Both the position numbers and the translations under genes were made by a program. A stretch of DNA of 64,000 nt. Source: Leifsonia sp. Leaf264 (GTDB taxonomy: Bacteria > Actinomycetota > Actinomycetes > Actinomycetales > Microbacteriaceae). The stretch's first letter is position 1; the number at the start of each line of letters is the position of its first letter. The notes under the pieces are model-generated. The model was not told where the DNA came from and made no database searches. It was given only the letters and a program-made list of their open reading frames with translations. Shown here piece by piece: positions 1-10,581 of the stretch. The stretch spans positions 620,001 to 684,000 of the forward strand of contig NZ_LMMR01000005.1 of assembly GCF_001422325.1 (NCBI RefSeq). The letters are read 5' to 3'.

Positions 1-351
1 GGCGACCGCCATCAGGTCGTTGACGGTGAGGCTGTTCTCGTCCAGGAACTCCGCCGACGGCACGCCATGAGGCTGCCAGCCGAACGTCGGCACAGTCGCC
101 TCCGCATACTCGGCGTAGAACCGGGCGTCGACAGAAGAGTGAAGGGAGCGTTGGATGTCCCGCTGGGCGTGATGCCGGGCACCGGTCTCGGTAAATGCCC
201 CCGTCGCCATGTACACGTCGAAGATCCGCTCCTCGGCGCTCTTCTCGGGGACCAGGTCGGCGAACTCCTTCGCGGACTGAGCCTTATCGGAGAACTCGCC
301 GATGACGTTGCGGTTGACGTCATCCTCGCTGAAACGCTTGATGGTGGGCAT
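1..351 (-). CDS. Hypothetical protein, N-terminal part (runs off the left edge)
   Basis: Open frame of at least 117 codons starting MPTIKRFSEDDVN at ATG 351 and continuing past base 1. Function unknown. Its segment EERIF..YMATGAFTETGAR..AQRD resembles GERIF..LMSLGSYTEHAARE.ADRD in the next gene (375-1850), so the two are probably distant paralogues sharing an N-terminal helical domain. The start is supported by the CCACAC motif, which ends 11 nt upstream; no Shine-Dalgarno sequence is present. Only 23 bases separate it from the upstream gene. Confidence 0.7.
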   Translation of the reverse strand, partial: MPTIKRFSEDDVNRNVIGEFSDKAQSAKEFADLVPEKSAEERIFDVYMATGAFTETGARHHAQRDIQRSLHSSVDARFYAEYAEATVPTFGWQPHGVPSAEFLDENSLTVNDLMAVA

Positions 352-357
352 GGGTTC

Positions 358-368
358 TACGTGTGTGG
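358..368 (-). promoter_or_regulatory. Start-associated motif CCACACACGTA
   Basis: Lies directly after the stop of the 375-1850 gene; 11 nt from CCACAC to ATG 351. Confidence 0.55.
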
Positions 369-374
369 GGCGTG

Positions 375-1850
375 TCACACCTGGTAGGTGTCCTCGGACC
401 ACTGCAGAGGCGTTCCGGCTCCGCGGCCGAACCGGGCCGGCTCCTCAGCTTCCAGCTGCGCCTGACGGGCCCGGAACTTCTCCCCCGCCTTCCACAGGTC
501 GCGGGTTCGGATGAACCGGTGCGCCTGATCGATCGGGATCCCGGCGCGCTGCACGATCCGAAGCTGGTCCGGGGTGCCGCCGGCCGCGGCGAACGATGCA
601 AGACCGGCCGCCGCCGGGCCGTACAGGCTGAACCCGTGGATGCTGTTGGCGCGGCGGCCGTCGAGCAGAGCGGCGTGCCAAGGGGTGAGATCGTCGATGC
701 CGGAAGCGGCGATGGTGTTCCAGTGCTCAGGCTGGTCCCAGCCGAACTCCTTGTAGTGGGCGGCGCGGCGGGCGGTGGTGCCGGCAGCGGCAGCCAATCG
801 GGTGATCTTCCCGATCCGCTCCACGTCGGCGTTGTACCCGTACTCGGGGACGCCGGCGAGCTCACGCCATCCCTTCAGCTCGTCACCAGAGACGATCCCG
901 GCAGCGGCGAGTCTCAGGAGATCCTTTGCGCTCAGGCTCTTCTCCGCGCCGCGGAGGCTTCGCATCTGCTTCGGGTCCATGCCTTCGCTCGACAGCCACG
1001 ACATGTCAGACGGGTCGAAGTTCGGGCCGTACGCGACAACGACCTCAGGTGAGACAGCACGGAGCGAGTGGCGGATGTTGTGTTCTAGGAATGCTTCCAG
1101 CCGCGGCGTCTTCAGTTTGGACTTTGAGGCGTACTCACGGATCGCCTCCGGTGTGACACCCCATGAGCTGTACTGGGCGATGAACGAGCCAGAAACGCCG
1201 GTCCCGGCGAAGGACTTCACCAGGTGAGGATCGAGCCCCTTGTCGACCACAGCCTTCAGGTCACGGTACGTCCGCACCGTCTCGCGCAGCTCCTTGTGTT
1301 CCTTCAACGCCAGAACCCAGCCTTGCACCTGCAGTTGGGTGGCGTTCGAGTAGGCGAGCAACGCCTCCGGCTGAGCGGGGACTCCGAGCGCGATGTAGTC
1401 CTCCACCTTCTCTGCGGTCATCCCAGCAAACAGCAGCTTCTCGGTGCTGTTCCGGTACCGGCCGCCGTCCAGCTCAGCCAACGCCAGCATCTCCTCGACG
1501 GTGTGACCGGAACCCCACAAGCGGATCAGGTTCGGGAGCCCGAAGTTGTCCCGCCGGCCGATGGTCGCCACCCGGTAGTCGGCGCCGAACTCAGCAGGGA
1601 TCCCGCGGCGCTCGAAAGCCTCCAGGTCACGATCAGCGATCTCACGCGCAGCATGCTCGGTGTACGAGCCCAGACTCATGAGGGTCTGGAAGATCCGCTC
1701 GCCCTGCTCCGACGTGACAGTCGGCATGGCGTCCAGCGGTCCGAACTCTGCAGCATGCAACGCCTCAGCGGCCGGGTCCAAGGCGTATTGGCCGGACGCG
1801 ACGAAGATCAGCTGGTTCTTGTTGTTGCGGCGGGTGACTTTGTTGGGCAT
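375..1850 (-). CDS. Hypothetical protein, 491 aa, helical, plasmid-type
   Basis: No family recognised. A soluble, helix-rich protein with no signal peptide or membrane segment, containing many short repeats of the type 'GV/GI-xxxEAxxY' (for example around residues 225-245 and 395-440), which hint at an alpha-helical repeat scaffold. Its region near residues 48-75 resembles the truncated upstream-oriented neighbour at 1-351, suggesting local duplication. ATG 1850 is preferred because the GCCACACAC motif ends 12 nt upstream and abuts the TAG stop of the preceding gene. The C-terminal GTG TGA leads directly into the next motif. Confidence 0.75.
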   Translation of the reverse strand: MPNKVTRRNNKNQLIFVASGQYALDPAAEALHAAEFGPLDAMPTVTSEQGERIFQTLMSLGSYTEHAAREIADRDLEAFERRGIPAEFGADYRVATIGRRDNFGLPNLIRLWGSGHTVEEMLALAELDGGRYRNSTEKLLFAGMTAEKVEDYIALGVPAQPEALLAYSNATQLQVQGWVLALKEHKELRETVRTYRDLKAVVDKGLDPHLVKSFAGTGVSGSFIAQYSSWGVTPEAIREYASKSKLKTPRLEAFLEHNIRHSLRAVSPEVVVAYGPNFDPSDMSWLSSEGMDPKQMRSLRGAEKSLSAKDLLRLAAAGIVSGDELKGWRELAGVPEYGYNADVERIGKITRLAAAAGTTARRAAHYKEFGWDQPEHWNTIAASGIDDLTPWHAALLDGRRANSIHGFSLYGPAAAGLASFAAAGGTPDQLRIVQRAGIPIDQAHRFIRTRDLWKAGEKFRARQAQLEAEEPARFGRGAGTPLQWSEDTYQV

Positions 1851-1857
1851 GCACCCA

Positions 1858-1870
1858 TAAGTGTGTGGCT
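1858..1870 (-). promoter_or_regulatory. Start-associated motif AGCCACACACTTA
   Basis: The TAG stop of gene 1869-2249 is part of the motif (TAG|CCACACAC). It is 12 nt from ATG 1850. Confidence 0.6.
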
Positions 1871-2249
1871 ACGCGGCCTCAGCGGGAGCTTCATCCGTGG
1901 CGGCAGCCTTCGTCCGCGGCGCAGGAGCTCCAGCCTTCACAGCCTTGCCGACACAGCCCAGAGTGAGCGTGCATTTCGTCGGGACGGTGCCGGTGCCGAT
2001 GAACGCCACCTTGTCGCACTCCTTGCACCACGTCAGGGTCACCGGGGCGCCCTTCTGGACGCTCAGGAACGACACCACCGACTGCTCATACTCACGAACC
2101 AACGCCAGCTGCTCATCAGTCAGGCGCGGCTCAACACCGGTGCGGACCAGCTCCTCCCACGTCTCGCAACGGTTCTTCGCGATCGCGACCAACGCGATCT
2201 CCGCAGCACGGAATGCCGGGTGGACAGGCTTCTCAGCAACCTCAGTCAT
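1869..2249 (-). CDS. Small zinc-ribbon-like protein, 126 aa
   Basis: Starts MTEVAEKPVHPAFRAAE. Two cysteine pairs, CKEC near residue 75 and C(x5)C near residues 93-99, suggest a treble-clef or ribbon zinc site; the C-terminus is Ala/Pro-rich and probably disordered. Function unknown. ATG 2249 overlaps the TGA of the upstream membrane-protein gene (ATGA), so it is translationally coupled; the longer in-frame start at 2297 would overlap that gene heavily and is not favoured. Confidence 0.7.
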   Translation of the reverse strand: MTEVAEKPVHPAFRAAEIALVAIAKNRCETWEELVRTGVEPRLTDEQLALVREYEQSVVSFLSVQKGAPVTLTWCKECDKVAFIGTGTVPTKCTLTLGCVGKAVKAGAPAPRTKAAATDEAPAEAA

Positions 2250-2494
2250 CGAACATCTTCCTCTCGTGCGTCCATGACGACGCTGAACAGAACCCACAGA
2301 CCGGCAGCCAACGAGAACAGCACCGCGAAGAACAGACCGTTCATCGACGTGCTCCCGGAAACGAACTGCACAGCGCCGAGCAGCAACCCGACCGTGGTCA
2401 GCGCAGCCCCCAGCGCGGTTGCGCGGCGGCGACGGAAATCAGGGGTGGTGGGTGCGGCCGCCGTGTCGGGGTGGGCGGCGGTCATCGTCTTCAT
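2246..2494 (-). CDS. Small membrane protein, 82 aa, two transmembrane helices
   Basis: Starts MKTMTAAHPDTAA. Two hydrophobic segments (about residues 24-42, LGAALTTVGLLLGAVQF, and 48-70, GLFFAVLFSLAAGLWVLF) with a short loop; the C-terminus is acidic. Function unknown. The start at 2494 is chosen over ATG 2518 because the CCGCACATG motif is exactly 8 nt upstream, as for other members of this motif subclass. Coupled to the zinc-ribbon gene downstream. Confidence 0.65.
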   Translation of the reverse strand: MKTMTAAHPDTAAAPTTPDFRRRRATALGAALTTVGLLLGAVQFVSGSTSMNGLFFAVLFSLAAGLWVLFSVVMDAREEDVR

Positions 2495-2502
2495 GGCACC
2501 AA

Positions 2503-2513
2503 CATGTGCGGAT
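2503..2513 (-). promoter_or_regulatory. Start-associated motif ATCCGCACATG
   Basis: Immediately after the TGA of the helicase gene; 8 nt from CACATG to ATG 2494. Confidence 0.5.
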
Positions 2514-2514
2514 C

Positions 2515-5334
2515 TCATCTCTTCTTCCGCTTCTTCTCGACGACGGCGACGGTGAGCTCGCGGACGATGTCGGACGCTGACTTCATGTCTTCGACGTTGT
2601 CGACGACGGACACATCGTGGTCACCGCCGAGGACGGCGCTGAGCGTCTTCCCCTTGGTGTTCTGGACCTTCTGGATGCGTTCGTCGAGTGTGCCGTAGGC
2701 GACCAAGGTGAGGGTGGAGGTGGTTCGTTTCTGGTTGACGCCTTGGATGCGGTCCATGGCCTGCAGCACGTTCATCGGTGTCCAGTCGGTCTCCACGAAC
2801 CAGGCGTCCGAGGAGCGGGTCAGGTCGATGCCGACACCGGCGGCGATGATCGAAGCGGCGAGCACCGGGATCTCCCCTGCCTGGAACCTGCGTACGACGT
2901 CGTCCTTCTGCTTCTGGCTCATGCCGCCGATGATCATGGCGGAGCCTTCGACGTGGCCGTCGAGGGCGGATGCCATCGCTTCGGTGACGTCTCGGTGGTG
3001 GGTCCAGACGATCAGGGGCCGGTTGTAGATGGGTCGGCCGTCGGGGAGGTACTCGATGGTGTTCTTGACGTGGTCGATCACCATCTCCGCAGCTCCGGGG
3101 ATCTTCGACATGCCGGCTGCGCGGCGGAGGATGGAGAGCAGGCCGATGTTCTCGTTCGAGAACTGGTCGATCGCTTCGTCGTTCGGGAGGGACCCCATCT
3201 GGTCGACGTACTTGTCGACCCATTCGCCGATCTCGTCGTTGACGGTCTCGTGGGCTTCGTTGAACAGTTTCAGGTCGACGTCGAGGATCAGCTTGTCGTG
3301 GGTGCCGGCTGTTCCGATGCCGACCTGCGCCTTGGAGCGTCGCACCCACACCTGGTCGCGGAGGAGATTCTGGAGTCGCAGCTGGCCGGTCTTCTTCGCG
3401 TGGAGGCGGCCGAACTTGTCCCGGGTGCAGAACAGCTTCAGGAACCCGTCGACACCGCCGAAGATCGGGCCGAGGTGGCCTGACATCTCCAGCAGCGGGG
3501 TGAGCTCCATCGGGCTGGCGGCGATCGGGGTTCCGGTCAGAGGGATGACCATCTTCTCGGCGACTGCGGCGATGTCGAGCACCGCTTCGCAGCGTTTCGT
3601 CCCGTAGGTTCCTTCGCGGTGGGCTTCGTCGACGATGACGACCTGCGGGGACCAGGCCATGATCTTCTTCTTCAGCTCCTCGCGGGCGGCGATCAACGAG
3701 TCGGAGACGATGACGACCCCGGTCTCCGGGAGCTCCGGCTCTTTGCGGCCGGACTTGAACACGGCGATCTTCCCGTCGGACTTGCCGCCCCGGTTGTACA
3801 GGCCGGACTCTTCGACGTTCACAGACCAGTTGGTGAGCACCAGCGGGGGTGTGATGATCAGGGTGCGGTGCGACTTCAGGAGGGTCGCGGCGGCCAGTGA
3901 CGTGCGGGTGTTGTGGGTGAGGACGTAGTCGCGGGTGACGAACAGGCTGTCGGGGGCGTCCACTTCGATGCACTGGCATTCGACGGGCTCGGCGAGCTGT
4001 TCGATGCTGGTGATCCACCGCTCAGGGGTGGTCTGTTCCCACAGACCGGAGAGCTGGTGGGATTCGTGGAACGGGTTCATCGGGGTGGTGAACACCACCT
4101 CGGATGGCCCTTCGAGGTGCTCGGCGACACCGCCGAGGGAGCGGATCAGGTCGATGGTGGTTCTGGCGTGCTCAGGACCGGCGACCTGGATGGCTGCGCC
4201 GCCGCGGTTCCAGATGAGACCGTTGGAGTTCATCTGGAAGCGTAGGGCGTTCACCCTCACGTCGACCGGCTTCAGCAGGAGGGAGTCGGTGTTGAGTTCG
4301 GTGTCGAACTGGATCGGGTTCACGACCGGCACCTGCCACGGATCCCCAGTGGTCGGGTCCTGCAGGCCGGAGTTCAGGATGTCGAGCGTCGTCATGATCC
4401 GGGTGCCGGATCCGTGCACCTCCCAGAGGTGCTCGCCGTCGGCGATGACGTAGGCGCCGTCGGAGAAGGTGACCCGGTACACGTCACGGGCTCCCTGGTA
4501 GAAGACGCCGGTGATGTTGTGCGGGACCCCGTCGGATCCGATGACCTGGTCGCCTTCGACGAGGTCGCCCATCGGGCGGAACCCGGTCGGGGTGAGGACC
4601 GGCTCGGTCAGCGGCAGCGCCTTCCCGACGCGGGGTTCGTCGAACAGGCCGTTGTGGCCGGCGGCGACGGCGTAGGCGCCGATCTCCTGGAAGTCGAACA
4701 TCGGCAATCCGAACCAGGGTGCGAACACGCCGTTGATCCGCTTAAGCTGTTCGTTCTCCTCAGCGGTCAGCGACGCGAGACTGGTGGCGGATCCTGCCTT
4801 GGAGAGAAGGGCGACGTTCTCAGGTGCGACGTTGACGCGGCTGCGGAGCCGGATCGCTTCATCGATGGCGTCCTGGTGGTGGTGGATGCCGGGCCTGAGG
4901 GTGCCTTCCATGGTGAGCATGTCGATGGTGGGGACCATGAACAGGCCCCGCTTCTTGTCCCAGATCGCGCCCCATCCGAGCAGCTCAGCTGCCAGGTCGA
5001 AACCGAGGAATCTGTGCCGGACCATGGTGCGGCGTTTGTTCGGGTGGAGCTTCGCGATCGGGGTGACGAGGTCGTCGAGGTTCCGGCAGTCGTACAGGTC
5101 GGAGGCTGGGTCGTTCGCCCAGATGATCCGGAAGCCGGCGTCGGTGATGATCTGCTGCGGTGTCGGGCCGATGCCGGTGACCACCCAGCCGCCGAGGTCC
5201 TTGTCGAACCGGCGTCCGGGGAGGGCTTTCACCCATGGCTGCAGGGGCTTCCGGGTGCGCGAGTGAACGGCGTTGCGTCCGAAACGGAGCAGCAGTTCAG
5301 GGTTGCGTCGGGATCCGCGCAGCAAAGCGTCCAT
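2515..5334 (-). CDS. SNF2/DEAD-like superfamily 2 helicase interrupted by an intein, 939 aa precursor
   Basis: ATP-dependent DNA translocase/helicase of the SNF2-like type found on phages and plasmids. The Walker A segment DEPRVGK-T is split: residues 1-238 are the N-extein, about 239-475 the intein, and 476 onward (TRTSLAAATLL) the C-extein. Motif II is VVIVDEAH near residue 570, motif III is LTGTPIAA, and the C-terminal helicase lobe carries AAGVGIDLTRSSDAWF and a motif VI-like QAMDRIQGVNQKR near residue 850. The mature ligated protein would be about 702 aa. The C-terminus is very basic (KKRKKR). Likely role is DNA repair or replication of the element. ATG 5334 follows the CGCGCATAGAACC element by 8 nt. 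Confidence 0.85.
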   Translation of the reverse strand: MDALLRGSRRNPELLLRFGRNAVHSRTRKPLQPWVKALPGRRFDKDLGGWVVTGIGPTPQQIITDAGFRIIWANDPASDLYDCRNLDDLVTPIAKLHPNKRRTMVRHRFLGFDLAAELLGWGAIWDKKRGLFMVPTIDMLTMEGTLRPGIHHHQDAIDEAIRLRSRVNVAPENVALLSKAGSATSLASLTAEENEQLKRINGVFAPWFGLPMFDFQEIGAYAVAAGHNGLFDEPRVGKALPLTEPVLTPTGFRPMGDLVEGDQVIGSDGVPHNITGVFYQGARDVYRVTFSDGAYVIADGEHLWEVHGSGTRIMTTLDILNSGLQDPTTGDPWQVPVVNPIQFDTELNTDSLLLKPVDVRVNALRFQMNSNGLIWNRGGAAIQVAGPEHARTTIDLIRSLGGVAEHLEGPSEVVFTTPMNPFHESHQLSGLWEQTTPERWITSIEQLAEPVECQCIEVDAPDSLFVTRDYVLTHNTRTSLAAATLLKSHRTLIITPPLVLTNWSVNVEESGLYNRGGKSDGKIAVFKSGRKEPELPETGVVIVSDSLIAAREELKKKIMAWSPQVVIVDEAHREGTYGTKRCEAVLDIAAVAEKMVIPLTGTPIAASPMELTPLLEMSGHLGPIFGGVDGFLKLFCTRDKFGRLHAKKTGQLRLQNLLRDQVWVRRSKAQVGIGTAGTHDKLILDVDLKLFNEAHETVNDEIGEWVDKYVDQMGSLPNDEAIDQFSNENIGLLSILRRAAGMSKIPGAAEMVIDHVKNTIEYLPDGRPIYNRPLIVWTHHRDVTEAMASALDGHVEGSAMIIGGMSQKQKDDVVRRFQAGEIPVLAASIIAAGVGIDLTRSSDAWFVETDWTPMNVLQAMDRIQGVNQKRTTSTLTLVAYGTLDERIQKVQNTKGKTLSAVLGGDHDVSVVDNVEDMKSASDIVRELTVAVVEKKRKKR
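3910..4620 (-). other. Class 3-type intein (Ala1, W-C-T residues), about 237 aa
   Basis: Insertion exactly in the P-loop (GK|T). It begins with ALPLTEPVLTP, so residue 1 is Ala rather than Cys or Ser, and ends YVLTHN with Thr as the +1 residue. Block B-like DGEHLW supplies Trp, block F-like ECQCIEVD supplies Cys, and block G-like LTHN supplies Thr. This is the W-C-T set known for class 3 inteins, which splice through the block F Cys. A middle stretch (HARTTIDLIRSLGGVAEHL) looks like a remnant of a LAGLIDADG-type domain, but no catalytic LAGLIDADG motif is visible. Confidence 0.8.
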
Positions 5335-5336
5335 AT

Positions 5337-5370
5337 GGTTCTATGCGCGACGGAAGTGCCCGGCTGTCCT
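5337..5370 (-). promoter_or_regulatory. ACAGCCGG...CGCGCATAGAACC element, copy 1
   Basis: Member of a five-copy family ending 0-2 nt before an ATG. In this copy the distal part reads ACAGCCGGGCACTTCCG. Drives the helicase gene at 5334. Confidence 0.6.
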
Positions 5371-5371
5371 G

Positions 5372-6469
5372 TTAGGCGGCTTTCTTCGTGGCGGGGCGAC
5401 GCTTCGCGGCGGGCTTCCGGGGGCGAGGCTTCGACGAGCCGACGTACTCGACCTTCCCGGGTGACGCCATCTTCAGCGGGCCGTCTGCCAGGACCCCGGC
5501 GACAGCCTTGGAGACAGCCTTGGCGGAGTCCTTGACGGTGTCGGTTCCGTTCATCGACCAGCCGGCGACGTAGGTGGACGCTGCCCCACCGATCTGCGGT
5601 GACATTCCGTGGGAGCGGGACAGGACGTAGGAGAAGGATTCAGCTTCCACCTCCATGACTCCGCGCTTCCCGCCGTTGTGGCCGGTGTGGTATTCGTCGA
5701 GCCGCTCGAGGTGGCCCATCTTGATGTGGCCGAGCTCGTGCGCGAGGGTGGTGACTCGTTCTGCCGGTGAGAGGCGGGCGTCGACGACGACCTGCTTCGT
5801 GGACGGACGGGTGAACCCGTGTGCGTTGCCGGCGATCGGTTCGTACGCGACGGTGAACCCGAGGCCGGTGATCTCCTGTTCGATCGCTTGCTGGAACCCT
5901 GCTGGCGGCTCTTCCGTCAGCTCCTCGTACGCTTCGGGGAGCGGGTCGCCGTCGGTTTGGGAGACGTCGAACACCTTCACGGACTTGTACGCCCAGAAGG
6001 TGTCCTCGACGTCGTTGCCGGAGCTGTCCTTCTTCGTCTTCGTGATCGGGGTGCCGGCGAGGATGACGATGCCCTTCTCCCCCGCCTTCGGGTAGCGGCC
6101 CAGCGACTTCCAGGTGCCGGATCCGGCGACTCGGGTTGCGTCGGGTCGCTGGAACATGATGAGCAGCTGGTTGTTCGGGGAGTAGTGGTGGAACTTCGAC
6201 ATGGTGCGGAGGTACGCGTTCCAGTTGTCGTCGTTGGCGAGTTCGCCGACCCGGCGGGCGAGTTCCTCCTGGACGGCTTTGGTGCGGTCCTCGATCTTGT
6301 CGTAGTGGCGCTGGTACACGTCGTCGGCGTACGGGTCGGAGGGCTGCAGCGCATCCGCTTCGAACTGGCTGAAGACATGCTCCGTGTACTTCCCGTCGAC
6401 GGAGTGGTGGTCGCCGTTGCCGTCCACGGATACGGTCACCTGGGTGTTCGCTACTGTCGCTGTCGCCAT
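5372..6469 (-). CDS. ardC: ArdC-like antirestriction protein, 365 aa
   Basis: The N-terminal ArdC/DUF1738 domain (about residues 45-170) has the diagnostic NQLLIMFQRPDATRVAGSGTW and GEKGIVILAG segments. It is followed by a zinc-metallopeptidase-like domain with HELGH near residues 240-244 and a downstream Glu (EAESFSYVLSR). The family binds single-stranded DNA and protects incoming plasmid DNA from host restriction during conjugation. The Lys/Arg/Pro-rich C-terminal tail (PRPRKPAAKRRPATKK) looks like a nonspecific DNA-binding tail. ATG 6469 has GCCACAC 11 nt upstream. Confidence 0.88.
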   Translation of the reverse strand: MATATVANTQVTVSVDGNGDHHSVDGKYTEHVFSQFEADALQPSDPYADDVYQRHYDKIEDRTKAVQEELARRVGELANDDNWNAYLRTMSKFHHYSPNNQLLIMFQRPDATRVAGSGTWKSLGRYPKAGEKGIVILAGTPITKTKKDSSGNDVEDTFWAYKSVKVFDVSQTDGDPLPEAYEELTEEPPAGFQQAIEQEITGLGFTVAYEPIAGNAHGFTRPSTKQVVVDARLSPAERVTTLAHELGHIKMGHLERLDEYHTGHNGGKRGVMEVEAESFSYVLSRSHGMSPQIGGAASTYVAGWSMNGTDTVKDSAKAVSKAVAGVLADGPLKMASPGKVEYVGSSKPRPRKPAAKRRPATKKAA

Positions 6470-6475
6470 GCTCTG

Positions 6476-6488
6476 TAGGTGTGTGGCT
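6476..6488 (-). promoter_or_regulatory. Start-associated motif AGCCACACACCTA
   Basis: 11 nt from CCACAC to ATG 6469; lies just downstream of the hairpin at 6501-6526. Confidence 0.6.
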
Positions 6489-6500
6489 GTGAGACGACGA

Positions 6501-6526
6501 AAGGGGCGGCCGGTAGGCCACCCCTT
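6501..6526 (-). terminator. Hairpin terminator after gene 6545-7420
   Basis: Stem AAGGGG-GGCC / GGCC-CCCCTT with a GGTA-type loop and one mismatch, between the stop at 6545 and the ardC promoter motif. Confidence 0.6.
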
Positions 6527-6544
6527 GTCAGTCGTGCATACGGG

Positions 6545-7420
6545 TCAGTCAGCTTCGAAGAAGAACTCGAACACCGGCGGCTTCTCGATGCCGGAGAAGC
6601 GGCGCGATCCGGCCGGGGCGACCTTGTCGGACTTCCGTTCGCGGGTGCCTTCGCTGACGTAGGCGCGCAGCCAGCCGAGGTACTCGTCGACGTTGTCGGC
6701 CTTCAGGACCGGCGGGAACGTGACGATGAGGGATGTCGGCGAGTCCGACTTCTCGAACACCACGTCGCCGTCGACGGCGTGGAGTTCAGCCGCCCAGCCG
6801 TGGTTGGCGAGGTTGAGGAAGTGCTCCCGCTCGTCATCGGTGAGTGGTCGGCTGGTCTGGAACCGGCCGCGCTGCGGGAACATGGGGGCGCGGCTGCCGT
6901 CGTGGTAGCGCTCGAAGACGGTGCCGTCGTCCTCCACGAGGAAGTCGAACAGTTCGCCGGCCTGGACGCGGGGGTCGTTGATCGACGCGGTGGTTGCACT
7001 GTCGGTGTCGAGGATGTTGACGAGTGCGATGCGGTCGACGGCTTCCTTCAGGCTGGAGGCGAGGGAAGTGTTACCGGTCTCCTGCAGGATCTCAGCGGAT
7101 GCGGCGGCTACGGCGTGGAGGGTGCGGAAGTCTGCGTCGTCCTTCACCCCGCCGAGCTCGTGAGCGACCTCGCGGTGGACGAACTGGAGGGTGAGGTCGT
7201 CGATGACGTGCACGTCGGTGAGTCGTTCCACCATCAGCTCACGGCCTCCCTCGGGGAGGTCGTTGCCGGGCTTGGCGAGCCACGCGTCGATGGTCTGCTC
7301 GAACGTCTGCGCGTCGAGGCCGCTTTCGGCGGCGCTGAGCTCGCGGCTCTCCCAGAATCCGGGGTTGATGAGGCTGTTCACCTGACGGGGCTGGTTGGTG
7401 GTTGCTGGTGCGGTGTTCAT
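6545..7420 (-). CDS. Hypothetical protein, 291 aa
   Basis: Acidic soluble protein starting MNTAPATTNQPRQVNSLINPGFWESREL; no signal peptide, membrane segment or recognised motif. Contains short beta-rich segments (DDGTVFERYHDGSRAPMF, DGDVVFEKSDS). Lies between the VirB8-like gene and ardC, so a mobility or establishment role is possible but unproven. The ATG has GGCCGCACACTTA upstream with 10 nt spacing, plus an AGGA sequence. Confidence 0.7.
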   Translation of the reverse strand: MNTAPATTNQPRQVNSLINPGFWESRELSAAESGLDAQTFEQTIDAWLAKPGNDLPEGGRELMVERLTDVHVIDDLTLQFVHREVAHELGGVKDDADFRTLHAVAAASAEILQETGNTSLASSLKEAVDRIALVNILDTDSATTASINDPRVQAGELFDFLVEDDGTVFERYHDGSRAPMFPQRGRFQTSRPLTDDEREHFLNLANHGWAAELHAVDGDVVFEKSDSPTSLIVTFPPVLKADNVDEYLGWLRAYVSEGTRERKSDKVAPAGSRRFSGIEKPPVFEFFFEAD

Positions 7421-7426
7421 GGTTTC

Positions 7427-7440
7427 CTAAGTGTGCGGCC
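7427..7440 (-). promoter_or_regulatory. Start-associated motif GGCCGCACACTTAG
   Basis: 10 nt from GCACAC to ATG 7420. Confidence 0.5.
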
Positions 7441-7463
7441 GGGGTACGGCTGCGTTCCTTTCT

Positions 7464-8204
7464 CTAGTTGAGGACGGTGGGTTCGTTGAATGCGACGATC
7501 CGCATGGTTTCTGGGGAGACGGTGATCTCCCAGACGCCGGTGCGGATGACGGTGAGGGGTTTGCCGTTGGAGAGGTAGTGGGCTGTGTAGGGGGCGACGA
7601 CGGTGAGGGAGAATCCGGAGTCGTACTGACCGTTCACACCGGTCAGCGGCTCCCGCCCCCAGTCGATGCCGGTCAGGTCGACACCTTCGTTGTCCCACGG
7701 GTTGGAGATCCGCGGTTCGGAGGTGAGGTAGCTGGAGCCATCGGCGAAGTACGGGGCGAGACGTGCCGCCCGAGCCGCTGCGCTCTCGCCGGCGACGATC
7801 GTGGAGTACTCCTTCACCGCAGCGGTGCCGAGTGCTTTCAAGGCGGGGACGTCGGCTGAGTCGGACCCGCCGCCGGTCCCGTCTTCGAACCCGTCGGCGC
7901 CGGTCGCGGACTCACCGTCGTGGGTGTGCTCACCGTCGGTGCCGGGATCTTCGCCGTCTTCGCTGTCCAGGGGCCCTTGCTCGTCCTCACCGTCGCTGGG
8001 CTCCGGCACTTCGGTCGGCTTGTCTGTGTTGCCGCCGGTGCTGCTGCCGGGGATCTCCACAGGTGCGGAGGTGCCGCCGGACGGAGCCTTCGTCTCCTCC
8101 GGTTCGGCGGGTTTGGTGGGCCCGGAGAGCACATTGAATAGGATGACCGCGATCGCAGCCACCACACCCAGCACTCCGAGGATGATCTTCGTTCGTTCGT
8201 TCAT
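7464..8204 (-). CDS. VirB8/TcpC-like conjugation protein (one TM helix plus NTF2-like domain), 246 aa
   Basis: Short cytoplasmic N-terminus MNERTK, one transmembrane helix (about residues 7-26), a long Pro/Glu/Asp/Gly-rich linker (about 27-120), then a C-terminal domain of about 125 residues whose pattern (ALGTAAVKEYSTIVAGESAAARAARLAPYF ... SGFSLTVVAPY...VWEITVSPETMRIVAF) fits the NTF2-like fold of VirB8/TcpC components of Gram-positive conjugation machines. It begins 10 nt after the TAA of the M23 hydrolase gene with SD GGAAG, so both are co-transcribed. Confidence 0.6.
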   Translation of the reverse strand: MNERTKIILGVLGVVAAIAVILFNVLSGPTKPAEPEETKAPSGGTSAPVEIPGSSTGGNTDKPTEVPEPSDGEDEQGPLDSEDGEDPGTDGEHTHDGESATGADGFEDGTGGGSDSADVPALKALGTAAVKEYSTIVAGESAAARAARLAPYFADGSSYLTSEPRISNPWDNEGVDLTGIDWGREPLTGVNGQYDSGFSLTVVAPYTAHYLSNGKPLTVIRTGVWEITVSPETMRIVAFNEPTVLN

Positions 8205-8214
8205 GGTGGCTTCC

Positions 8215-10574
<2,360 letters not shown>

Positions 10575-10581
<7 letters not shown>

